NCBI RefSeq assembly: GCF_022524485.1
Contig: NZ_JAKXMK010000002.1
Span: 1 to 64,000 of the forward strand
Length of the DNA: 64,000 bases
DNA from: Pseudonocardia alaniniphila
Lineage (GTDB): Bacteria; Actinomycetota; Actinomycetes; Mycobacteriales; Pseudonocardiaceae
Direction: 5' to 3'
A program made the position numbers and the translations under genes. Position 1 is the first letter of the stretch; each line of letters opens with the position of its first letter. This document shows positions 50,237 through 57,867 of this stretch, piece by piece. The notes under the pieces were generated by a model that was not told where the DNA came from, ran no database searches, and was given only the letters and a program-made list of their open reading frames with translations.

Positions 50237-50887
50237 TCAGGTTCCGCTGCCCCGGCGGTGTTCCGTGGCGTAGACGGCGGCTTCGGTGCGGCGGGAGAAG
50301 CCGAGCTTGTGCAGCAGCGAGGAGACGTAGTTCTTGACCGTCTTCTCGGCGAGGTACATCTCGGCGCCGATCTGGCGGTTGGTGAGGCCGTCGGCGATGT
50401 AGCCGAGGATGCGTCGTTCCTGGGGGCTGAGTGACTCGTAGCGGGGATCGGGGGGCTCCTCGCCCTTGCGCAGGCGCTCCAGGACGACGGCGGTGGCCTT
50501 CGGGTCGAGGAGGGAGCCGCCCTCGGCGATGGTGCGTACGGCTCCGATGAGGTCGATGCCGGTGACCTGTTTCAGCAGGTAGCCGGAGGCCCCGGCCATG
50601 ATGGCCCCGAACAGGGCCTCGTCGTCGGAGTACGAGGTGAGCATCAGGCAGGCCGGAGGCGGCACCACCGTGGAGCGGATCTCGCGGCAGACGGTGACGC
50701 CCTCGCCGTCGGGGAGGCGGACGTCGAGGATCGCCACGTCGGGTCGCAGGGCGGGGATCCGGGCCAGGGCCTGGGCCGCGCTGCCGGCCTCGCCGACGAC
50801 CTGGATGTCGTCCTCGGACTCGAGTAACTGGGCGATACCACGCCGGACGATCTCGTGGTCGTCGAGCAGGAACACGGAGATGCTCAC
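50237..50887 (-). CDS. DevR/DosR-like NarL-family response regulator
   Basis: A 216-residue regulator. The receiver has Asp9/Asp10, the phosphorylated Asp55 in AILDVRLPDG and Lys near 105. The output LSPQERRILGYIADGLTNRQIGAEMYLAEKTVKNYVSSLLHKLG (key parts ERRILGYIADGLTNRQI and AEKTVKNYVSSLL) is close to mycobacterial DosR, including EKTVKNYV in the recognition helix. DosR drives the hypoxia/NO dormancy response; Hsp20, Acg, DUF1876, Rv1733c-like and Usp genes beside it are typical targets. No sensor kinase gene (DosS/DosT) is in the window. Confidence 0.92.
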   Translation of the reverse strand: MSISVFLLDDHEIVRRGIAQLLESEDDIQVVGEAGSAAQALARIPALRPDVAILDVRLPDGEGVTVCREIRSTVVPPPACLMLTSYSDDEALFGAIMAGASGYLLKQVTGIDLIGAVRTIAEGGSLLDPKATAVVLERLRKGEEPPDPRYESLSPQERRILGYIADGLTNRQIGAEMYLAEKTVKNYVSSLLHKLGFSRRTEAAVYATEHRRGSGT

Positions 50888-51003
50888 GGCAACCGGCCTC
50901 TCGTCGGCCTCTCTCCTCGTAGATTCGCATCGAACGTACCGGCGCCCCCCAGGTTCTGCCGCCCGCGAACGACCCCGGACCCGCGGGCCCTTCGCCTCTG
51001 CCG

Positions 51004-51723
51004 TCAGGACACGGACTCGCCGAAGAACGACGCGTACAGGCGGAAGGCGGCGTCGCGGGCTGCGGTGCTGCGCCGTTCGGACTCATCGAGCATGCGGCGG
51101 GCGTCCTCGGCGTTCACCGCCGGCCGATCCTGCCGCGACGTCTTGTCCAGCCACACCTCGATGTGCGCGGGTGAGACCTCGGGGTGGAACTGCAGAGCCA
51201 GGTGCGGCCCGTGGCGGAACGCGTGCACGCAGTTGCTCGTCGCGGCGAGCACCGTGCTGCCGGGGGGCGGCTGGAACTCGTCGTAGTGCCACGCGAACCA
51301 CGTGCCGAGCACGACGGCGTCGGCCGGATCCGCAGCGGCACCGTTCTGTGCCGAATCCGGCAGGGCTGCGACATCGACCCAGCCGATCTCGGTGACGTCG
51401 GCCTTCGTGACCTGACCGCCCAGCACGTCGGCGATCAGTTGCCCGCCGAAGCACAGCCCGAGAACCGGTGTGCCGATCGCCATGGCCTGCGCCAGGTAGG
51501 CCTTCTCGGCGGGGAGCCAGGCCACCGTGGGGTCGTACGCGGCCTCCTCGCTGCCCAGCACCACGATCGCCCGGTGCGGTGTGACCGGTGGCAGCGAACC
51601 GGCGGAGACGTCGACGAGCTCCCACGGAATTCCGTGCTCGTCGAGCCACGTCACGACGTTGCCCGGGCCACCGTCGTGCTGGTGCTGGAGGAGAAGGACG
51701 GTCTGCGGGTCGGGCTCAGACAT
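51004..51723 (-). CDS. Class I glutamine amidotransferase-like protein
   Basis: A 239-residue GATase1. The triad is Cys91 (GLCFGGQ), His180 and Glu182 (QFHPEVS). The sequence before it, AIVVLGSEEAAYDPTVAWL, and the C-terminal helix suggest the stand-alone group (GuaA-like amidotransferase or gamma-glutamyl hydrolase type). No synthetase subunit adjoins it, so it may act on gamma-glutamyl compounds. ATG 51723 lies at the start of family similarity. Confidence 0.9.
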   Translation of the reverse strand: MSEPDPQTVLLLQHQHDGGPGNVVTWLDEHGIPWELVDVSAGSLPPVTPHRAIVVLGSEEAAYDPTVAWLPAEKAYLAQAMAIGTPVLGLCFGGQLIADVLGGQVTKADVTEIGWVDVAALPDSAQNGAAADPADAVVLGTWFAWHYDEFQPPPGSTVLAATSNCVHAFRHGPHLALQFHPEVSPAHIEVWLDKTSRQDRPAVNAEDARRMLDESERRSTAARDAAFRLYASFFGESVS

Positions 51724-51853
51724 TGTTGCTCCGGGGCGGGCGGCGCGGCGGGTGTCGGTGTTCAAGGTTGCGGCCTCCCCGCCGCAGCGCGATACGCATC
51801 GACCGTGATGTGCCTCTCTCATCCTCGCGCCACCCGGCTGGGCGCGGGATCCG

Positions 51854-53416
51854 TTACAGCTGTTTCCGGAAGGAACTGAACCGGTTACCGCAGTCGAACG
51901 ACCGGACGTGGATGGGCTTTCCGACCGGTTCACCGACGGTCAGCAGGTCGATCGCCGTGTCGTCACCGTCGGCGTTCCTGGCGAGGAAGCGGGCGCCCCC
52001 GTCGTCGAGCCGTCCGACGACGATTCCCGTGCGGGCGCCTTCGCGGGTGTGGGTGACCGTGCAGGTCTCGATCGTCGCCCGGCCGTCGGCGCGCACCACG
52101 TGTTCGGGCGCGGGCCACGCGTCGATCTCGGCCTGGATCTCGCCGCTGCGGTCCGGCCGCCACTCCACCGGAGTCGTGGAGTAGATCCCGGCCGAGTACT
52201 TGGTCATCGTGCCGCCGTTGGCACCGACGAACCCGAACGCCCCCGGCAGGGCACGCATCCGCTGCACGGTCTCGGCGATCGCGTGCATCGAGTAGTTGTT
52301 GCCTGCACCGCCGAAGAACGGCAGGCCACCGGTGACGGTGAGACCTCGCGGGTCGGCGGGGTCGATGCCCAGGCCGTCGCAGATGTTCGACACCGCGATC
52401 GGGAAACAGCTGTAGAGGTCGAACGTCGTGATCTGGTCGGGGCCGATCCCGGCGACGTCGAGCGCGTGCCGTGCCGCGAGTACCGACGCCGGTGACGCGC
52501 TGAGGTCAACGCGTTCGAAAAGATCACGTTCGCGCAGGTCGGCGTGGCCGTGCAGGAACACCCACCGCTCGCGGGGCACGCCCAACCGCCGCGCCGAGGC
52601 CACCGACATCAGCAGCACCGCCGCGCCCTGGTTCACCTGGTCACGTGCCACGAGGTAACGGGTGTACGGGTCGGCGAGCGGCCGGTTGGCGGCGGAGGGC
52701 GTGGCGAGCTCCTCGGCGGTGCGCACGGTAGGGGCCGCGGCGTGTGGATTCGCGGCGGCGACCTCGGTGAACGGAGCGAAGAGCCGCCCCATCCCGAGTG
52801 CGTACTCCCCGCGGGTCTGTCCCAGCCGCGCTCGGCGGGCGGTCTCGACCAGCGCGAATCGGCTCGGCATGCCCACCAGCCCGTGGTCGGTCTGGTGTCG
52901 CGACAGGATGCCCCGGAGGCCGAATCCGCGGTCCTCGAGATCCCCGTCGACGTGCTCGGTGAAGTCCGGGCGATCCACGGCGGTGCGCAGGTGGCGGGCG
53001 GTCGAGATCGCCTCCGAACCGAACAGCAGCGCCACCTCCGACCGGCCTGCGGCGATCGTGGCCGCCAGCTCGGTGACCAGGTGCTGGGGGGATTGACCTC
53101 CCACGACCTCGAGGATCGCGCGCGCAGGCGAGGCGCCGATGCGGGAGGCGACCGATCGCGGGTAGTTGTCGGACCTGCCCAGGGGAGCGCGGACACCGGG
53201 GATCGAGTTCTCGATCTGCCGTACCCCGGCGACCGTGTCGACCGCAGCCGCCACCGCGACAGGATCCGACGCCGTGTCGGTGAGCGCCTCGGTCGCCGCC
53301 GCGGCGGCCAGTTCCACGGCGGAACGCCGTCGGTAGCCGGGGTCGTCGAGGCGTTCGGAGGCCTGTCCGACCCCGACCAGGACGGGTGTGCGGGGGTCGA
53401 GCTCGCGCGTGGTCAT
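51854..53416 (-). CDS. Thiolase-superfamily protein (acetyl-CoA acetyltransferase-like), nucleophile absent
   Basis: A 520-residue protein of the actinobacterial thiolase-like group that includes SCP-x relatives. TPVLVGVGQASERLDD is the usual opening, LVARDQVNQGAAVLLMSVASARRLG and FDLYSCFPIAVSNICDGLGI the later landmarks, and GGLPFFGGAGNNYSMHAIAE holds the conserved GN-Y-x-MH with a His. The position of the acylated Cys reads GGQSPQHLV, with no Cys, so ordinary thiolase chemistry is doubtful. The C-terminal about 100 residues form an OB-like extra domain. A TetR gene lies upstream. Confidence 0.84.
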   Translation of the reverse strand: MTTRELDPRTPVLVGVGQASERLDDPGYRRRSAVELAAAAATEALTDTASDPVAVAAAVDTVAGVRQIENSIPGVRAPLGRSDNYPRSVASRIGASPARAILEVVGGQSPQHLVTELAATIAAGRSEVALLFGSEAISTARHLRTAVDRPDFTEHVDGDLEDRGFGLRGILSRHQTDHGLVGMPSRFALVETARRARLGQTRGEYALGMGRLFAPFTEVAAANPHAAAPTVRTAEELATPSAANRPLADPYTRYLVARDQVNQGAAVLLMSVASARRLGVPRERWVFLHGHADLRERDLFERVDLSASPASVLAARHALDVAGIGPDQITTFDLYSCFPIAVSNICDGLGIDPADPRGLTVTGGLPFFGGAGNNYSMHAIAETVQRMRALPGAFGFVGANGGTMTKYSAGIYSTTPVEWRPDRSGEIQAEIDAWPAPEHVVRADGRATIETCTVTHTREGARTGIVVGRLDDGGARFLARNADGDDTAIDLLTVGEPVGKPIHVRSFDCGNRFSSFRKQL

Positions 53417-53451
53417 GAGGTGGGCGGCTCCAGCCGGACGGGACCCTTCCT

Positions 53452-53466
53452 AGACGTATCTCGTCT
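53452..53466. promoter_or_regulatory. Inverted repeat upstream of the thiolase-like gene
   Basis: AGACG-TATCT-CGTCT is a perfect 5-bp inverted repeat, 36 bases before the thiolase-like start and 55 bases beyond the TetR stop. It is the likeliest operator in this gap. Confidence 0.4.
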
Positions 53467-53520
53467 GAATCGGCGGTGACCATAGCCGCGCTGCCGGATC
53501 GACGGCAACGCGGGTGTCAG

Positions 53521-54126
53521 TCAGGATCCGGCGTCGACGCTGCGCAGGAGGAAGTCCACGAGGCTCTCCGCGTACCGCGGGGCGTCGGTGAGGAGACGGT
53601 GGCGCAGGTGCGGCGGTGTGGCGACCACGTGCATCACGACCCCGCCGCACAGGGCGTCGAGCAGCAGGGTGACGGAGGTGTCGTCGCTGACCTCCCCGCG
53701 CCGCATCGCGCGGCGGACCATGGCGCGAGCGGCGAGCACCTGCGACTCCTGCAGCGTTGCCCAGCGGTTCGCCACGCCGGGGATCTCCGAGGCCTCCACG
53801 CTCATCCGCAGCACGGCCTGGCGGCATTCGCCCAGGTAGAGGTCCAGTAGCTGGCGGGCCAGGTGGACGAGGTCCCCGCGCAGGGTGCCGGTGTCGGCGT
53901 CGGTGAGGTCGACGACCTGGGTCTCCAGGGCGTCGGAGAGCAGGCGTTCCTTCGTGGGCCACCGCAGGTAGATCGACGCCTTCCCGGCGCCGGCCTGCCG
54001 GGCCACGGCCTCCACGCTGAACCCCGCCCAGCCGGCCCGGCCGAACAGTTCCACCGCAGCGAGCGCGATCCGCCGGTCGAGCGCGGGATCGCGCGGCCTG
54101 CCGACCGCGGGGCCCGATGTCGGCAT
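53521..54126 (-). CDS. TetR/AcrR-family transcriptional regulator
   Basis: A 201-residue repressor. ALAAVELFGRAGWAGFSVEAVARQAGAGKASIYLRWPTKERLL contains the TetR helix-turn-helix (key part VEAVARQAGAGKASIYLRW). The C-terminal helices (LYLGECRQAVLRMSVEASE) form the ligand domain. It is 104 bases upstream of the thiolase-like gene in the same direction and divergent from the crotonase gene, so it may control both. Confidence 0.9.
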   Translation of the reverse strand: MPTSGPAVGRPRDPALDRRIALAAVELFGRAGWAGFSVEAVARQAGAGKASIYLRWPTKERLLSDALETQVVDLTDADTGTLRGDLVHLARQLLDLYLGECRQAVLRMSVEASEIPGVANRWATLQESQVLAARAMVRRAMRRGEVSDDTSVTLLLDALCGGVVMHVVATPPHLRHRLLTDAPRYAESLVDFLLRSVDAGS

Positions 54127-54320
54127 ACTGCAGCTCCACTGTGGACGAGGTGGCCGGGGACACCTTCTGGACGGTGGTCGTCACCATAACGCCGCGGAGG
54201 CAACGGGGCCCGCCTCACGCGGATGAGCGGGGCGTGGGGCAGGGTGGGCGGGGGACTGGGCGCGCGGGGGACTCCCTCGGCCCCCTCCGATCACCCCGAC
54301 GCCGTGCGGAAGGCGCTCCA

Positions 54321-55049
54321 TTGATCGTCCGGACAGACCATGGGCGGGTCGCGGTGCTGACCCTCGACCGCCCGCAGAAACGCAACGCGCTGAACGCCGA
54401 GCTGTGCAACATGCTCCGCGACTCGGTCCGCGGCGCCGTCGCCGACGGCGCGAGGGCGCTCGTGCTCACCGGCAGCGGCACGAGCTTCTGCTCGGGTGCC
54501 GACCTCGACGACGTCTACACCGCCGACTTCCGCGACGCGCACTACGCGATGCTGCACGCGGTGGTCGACGCGCCGGTCCCGGTGGTCGCCGCCGTGAACG
54601 GACCTGCGATCGGCGCGGGCACGCAGCTCGCGATCGCCGCGGATCTGCGGGTCGTCGCGCCGACAGCGCTCTTCGGCGTCCCGACCGCGAAGATCGGCCT
54701 CGCGGTGGACCCGTGGACCATCCGGCGGCTGTCGGTGTTGGCAGGCAACGGCACGGCCCGGGCACTCCTGCTCGGCTGCGCGCAGCTCGACGCCGACGCC
54801 GCGCTGGCCTGCGGGCTGGCCGAGCGCGCCGGGTCGGGTGCCGATGCGATCACCTGGGCGACGGAGATCGCCGAGCTCGCCCCGCTCACCCTCGCGTACT
54901 CCAAGCGCGTGCTCAACGACATCGTCGAGCCGGTGAGCGACGCTGCGGAGCTTGACGCCGCGTTCGCGGCCTGCTGGGGGAGCGAAGACCGCGCCGAGGG
55001 CCGCCGGGCCCGGCAGGAGAAGCGTCGTCCCGAGTTCCGCGGAAGGTAG
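54321..55049 (+). CDS. Crotonase-family protein lacking both catalytic glutamates
   Basis: A 242-residue crotonase fold: VAVLTLDRPQKRNALN, GTSFCSGADLDDVY (oxyanion strand) and VNGPAIGAGTQLAIAADLR. The first catalytic Glu is Gln102 (GTQLA) and the second is Thr122 (GVPTAKIG), so water addition as in hydratase is unlikely; the protein may be an isomerase, hydrolase or inactive relative. TTG 54321 has GGAAGG 9 bases upstream and no better start exists. Divergent from TetR. Confidence 0.84.
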   Translation: MIVRTDHGRVAVLTLDRPQKRNALNAELCNMLRDSVRGAVADGARALVLTGSGTSFCSGADLDDVYTADFRDAHYAMLHAVVDAPVPVVAAVNGPAIGAGTQLAIAADLRVVAPTALFGVPTAKIGLAVDPWTIRRLSVLAGNGTARALLLGCAQLDADAALACGLAERAGSGADAITWATEIAELAPLTLAYSKRVLNDIVEPVSDAAELDAAFAACWGSEDRAEGRRARQEKRRPEFRGR

Positions 55050-55386
55050 GCGCCCGGAGCTGGATCGTCCTGCCCTGCTGCAGGCCGGGATCGGCTGAGC
55101 CGCCACGGTGACGTACACCGGCGGCGTCACCTCACGGTCGCCGAGCCGGTCAGCGGGCACATACGATCACCGCCGTGCCGGCCGGAGAAACGAGGCACGG
55201 ACCAGACACCGTGCACCACAGTGACGCGCCTTCATCTCCCCAAGGGCCGACACGCTGACCGGCTCACGGCGAGCCGCACGCCGGACTCGCAATAACAGTT
55301 ATCGGCAAAACCCGGGCGGAGAGAGGCCGGGCCGGCTTCGCGGGCACAGGCCGTCGACGCCGGTGCGCGGCACATTCTCGCCCTCC

Positions 55387-55983
55387 ATGGAAGGCATCGT
55401 GGTGAATTCGCATCCCCGCACCTCCTCGTTCGCGACGGCTCGCGTGAGGAGCGGTGCGTCCTCCCTGCTCCGGCTGTACGTGATCCGTGGCCTGATCGCA
55501 ATCTTGTGGGCCGTCGGGTTCGCAACCGTCCTCGACTCTCTCGCGGCCGGCACGATTATCCTGCTGGTCGTCTATCCACTGATCGATGCGGTCGCCGTGT
55601 TCATTGATTTTCGCGATCGGTCCGGCATGCCCGGACGAGGTCTGCAGCTGTTCAACATCGCAGTCAGCACCCTCGCAGCGGTCGCTCTGGCGATAGCCGG
55701 GAACATCGACGTGCCCTCCGTGCTGCTGGTGTTCGGCGGCTGGGCCATCGTCTCCGGCGTGGCGCAGTTGGTCGCGGCGCTGCACCGGCACCGCCCCGAG
55801 ATGGGTCGACAGTGGTCGCTGCTGCTTGCCGGAGCGCTGTCCGTCCTCGCCGGCGGCGGCTTCGGCGTCACCGCACTCGGCGACGATCCGCGGCTGAACG
55901 CCATCGTCATGTACGCAGGAGCCGGTGGAGCGTTCTTCGTCATCCAGGCCGGTCTGTTGTACTGGCGCCTTCGTCGGCGGTGA
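55387..55983 (+). CDS. HdeD/DUF308-like membrane protein
   Basis: A 198-residue protein with six helices, paired as in HdeD: RLYVIRGLIAILWAVGFA, TIILLVVYPLIDAVAVFI, NIAVSTLAAVALAIAG, VLLVFGGWAIVSGVAQLVAAL, QWSLLLAGALSVLAGGGFG and AFFVIQAGLLYW. HdeD of E. coli is linked to acid resistance; role here unknown. ATG 55387 and GTG 55402 (with GGAAGG 7 bases upstream) are both possible. The 336 bases before it hold no gene I can support. Confidence 0.8.
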   Translation: MEGIVVNSHPRTSSFATARVRSGASSLLRLYVIRGLIAILWAVGFATVLDSLAAGTIILLVVYPLIDAVAVFIDFRDRSGMPGRGLQLFNIAVSTLAAVALAIAGNIDVPSVLLVFGGWAIVSGVAQLVAALHRHRPEMGRQWSLLLAGALSVLAGGGFGVTALGDDPRLNAIVMYAGAGGAFFVIQAGLLYWRLRRR

Positions 55984-56123
55984 GTGCCGAGAATCGCGAA
56001 CAATGGTGCATTCCTCGTGATGGAGGGAAGTGACCACGCGCGTGCCGAAACTGCCCGATCGGGATCGCCGATGTGGTGCAGGTAACCTAATGGTCACGAT
56101 TTTCGGAGTGTAGAAAATCAAGT

Positions 56124-57200
56124 ATGACGAAGAGTCTCGACCTGGATCGTGGACGGCAGACCGAGTTCGCTCAGCACCTCTTCGGCGTGTACACCAACGG
56201 GTTGCTGACCTACATGATCGACCTCGGGTACCGCACCGGCCTGTTCGAGGCCGCGGCGCAAGGTCCGGCGACCGCGCAGCAGCTGGCCGACCGGGCCGGC
56301 CTGCAGGAGCGCTATGTGCGTGAATGGCTCGGGTCGATCGTGGCCAACGGGATCATGACCTACGACGCGGCGACGCGCGAATACACCATTCCGGCCGAAC
56401 ACGCAGCAGGCCTCACCGGCAACGGCTCCGCGAACATGGCGCCACTCGCCGGAATGGTCACGAGCCTGGGCAAGCACCTCGGCGAGCTCGAGCACGCGTT
56501 CCGGGTGGGCGGCGGCGTCCCGTACTCGGTGTTCCGCCCGGAGTTCACCGACAAGATGGACCAGCTCAGCCGCCGGCCCGTCGACGAGATGCTGCTCGAC
56601 AGGTGGCTGCCGGCGGCGCCCGGGTTGAGGGAGCGGCTCGCCGCGGGCGTCCGGGTCGCCGACATCGGCACCGGCACCGGGCATGCGCTGGTGGTGCTGG
56701 GGAAGGCGTTCCCCGCCTCGACGTTCATCGGCTACGACATCGCCGAGGACGCCCTCGACCGGGGCAGGGCCGAAGCCGCGGAAGCGAAGCTCTCCAACGT
56801 CACGTTCGAGGTGGCCGACGTCGCCGAGCTGAAACCGGCGCAGCCGTTCGACGTGATCTTCGCCTTCGACTCGGTGCACGACCAGGCCGCGCCGGCGGCG
56901 GTGTTGCGCGCCGTTCACGACGCGCTCGTCCCGGGCGGCACCTTCTTCATGCTGGACCTGGCCCTGTCGAGCAACCTGGAGGACAACGTCGGCAATCCCC
57001 ACGCGCGGTGGATCTACTCGACCAGCACCCTGCACTGCATGACCGTCTCGCTCGCGGTGGGGGGAGCCGGGCTCGGTGGTGCGTGGGGCGAGCAGACGGC
57101 CCGGCGGATGCTCGGCGAGGCCGGGTTCGGCGAGGTCGTCACCCACCCGGCGCCGGGGAACGAGCGGAACATGATCTACGTGACGGGCCGGCCTGCCTGA
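56124..57200 (+). CDS. SAM-dependent methyltransferase with N-terminal dimerisation domain
   Basis: A 358-residue class I methyltransferase. The N-terminal about 100 residues (LFEAAAQGPATAQQLADRAGLQERYVREWL) form a winged-helix dimerisation domain. The SAM site is VRVADIGTGTGHALVVLG (motif I), followed by FIGYDIAEDAL, VADVAEL and FDVIFAFDSVHD; LVPGGTFFMLDL is motif III. This layout is that of small-molecule O/N-methyltransferases. The substrate is unknown. ATG 56124 follows GGAGTG; a TetR gene converges 21 bases downstream. Confidence 0.9.
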   Translation: MTKSLDLDRGRQTEFAQHLFGVYTNGLLTYMIDLGYRTGLFEAAAQGPATAQQLADRAGLQERYVREWLGSIVANGIMTYDAATREYTIPAEHAAGLTGNGSANMAPLAGMVTSLGKHLGELEHAFRVGGGVPYSVFRPEFTDKMDQLSRRPVDEMLLDRWLPAAPGLRERLAAGVRVADIGTGTGHALVVLGKAFPASTFIGYDIAEDALDRGRAEAAEAKLSNVTFEVADVAELKPAQPFDVIFAFDSVHDQAAPAAVLRAVHDALVPGGTFFMLDLALSSNLEDNVGNPHARWIYSTSTLHCMTVSLAVGGAGLGGAWGEQTARRMLGEAGFGEVVTHPAPGNERNMIYVTGRPA

Positions 57201-57221
57201 GGCTCGTCAGGCCGGGGAGCG

Positions 57222-57806
57222 TCAGTCCTTCTCGGCCGATCCGAGCGGGGCGAGGGCGCGCAGCGCGGCGGCGAGGTCGCGGCCGGACGGCGCGCGCTCC
57301 GGGTCGAGCAGTATCTGCAGCACCAGCCCGTTGACCAGCGAGAGGGCCAGGGAGCCGAGCTGTAGCGCCGTCCGTTCGTCGATCTCGTCCTCGGCGACGT
57401 CGAGGATCAGCGCGGCGACCGAGCGGCGGCCGCGCTCGTAGGCGTCGGCGATCTGGTCCCGTAGCTCCGGTGTGTGCTCAGCGCGCGCATAGGCCTGCAC
57501 GCTCGCGACCGCCGTGGACCGGTCCCTGGTCAGCGCGGCCACGACTCCGTCGAGGAACCCCTCCAGCCGGTCGACGGGGTTGTTGCGCGTGCCGGACCGG
57601 AGAGCGTGCGCGATCTCGTCGTCCCAGTCGTCGAACGAGTCGATGATCGCGGCGTTGAGCAGGGCGTCCTTCGACCCGAAGTGGTAGCCGATCGACGCCA
57701 GGTTGGTGCCGGAGGCCGCGACGATGTCGCGTGCCGTGGTGGCGGCGAAGCCCTTCTCGGCGAGGCAGCGCTTCGCACCGGTGAGCAGGTCCTCGCGGTG
57801 TCCCAT
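57222..57806 (-). CDS. TetR-family transcriptional regulator
   Basis: A 194-residue repressor. LLTGAKRCLAEKGFAATTARDIVAASGTNLASIGYHFGSKDALLNAAI is the TetR DNA-binding domain (key part TARDIVAASGTNLASIGYHF). The remainder is helical ligand domain. It is divergent from an MFS exporter, and an AT-rich palindrome covers the exporter start, so it is very probably the exporter repressor. Confidence 0.92.
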   Translation of the reverse strand: MGHREDLLTGAKRCLAEKGFAATTARDIVAASGTNLASIGYHFGSKDALLNAAIIDSFDDWDDEIAHALRSGTRNNPVDRLEGFLDGVVAALTRDRSTAVASVQAYARAEHTPELRDQIADAYERGRRSVAALILDVAEDEIDERTALQLGSLALSLVNGLVLQILLDPERAPSGRDLAAALRALAPLGSAEKD

Positions 57807-57842
57807 GGCGCGATCCTAGGGTCCTGGACGGACGTGCGTTCT

Positions 57843-57867
57843 ATACATATGTCTTATACGTACGTAT
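57843..57867. promoter_or_regulatory. TetR operator at the MFS exporter start
   Basis: ATACGTACGTAT (57856-57867) is a perfect 12-bp palindrome, preceded by ACATATGT (57845-57852), an 8-bp palindrome. They are the only AT-rich part of the 59-base gap, and the first overlaps the exporter ATG at 57866, so repressor binding would hide the start region. Confidence 0.72.
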
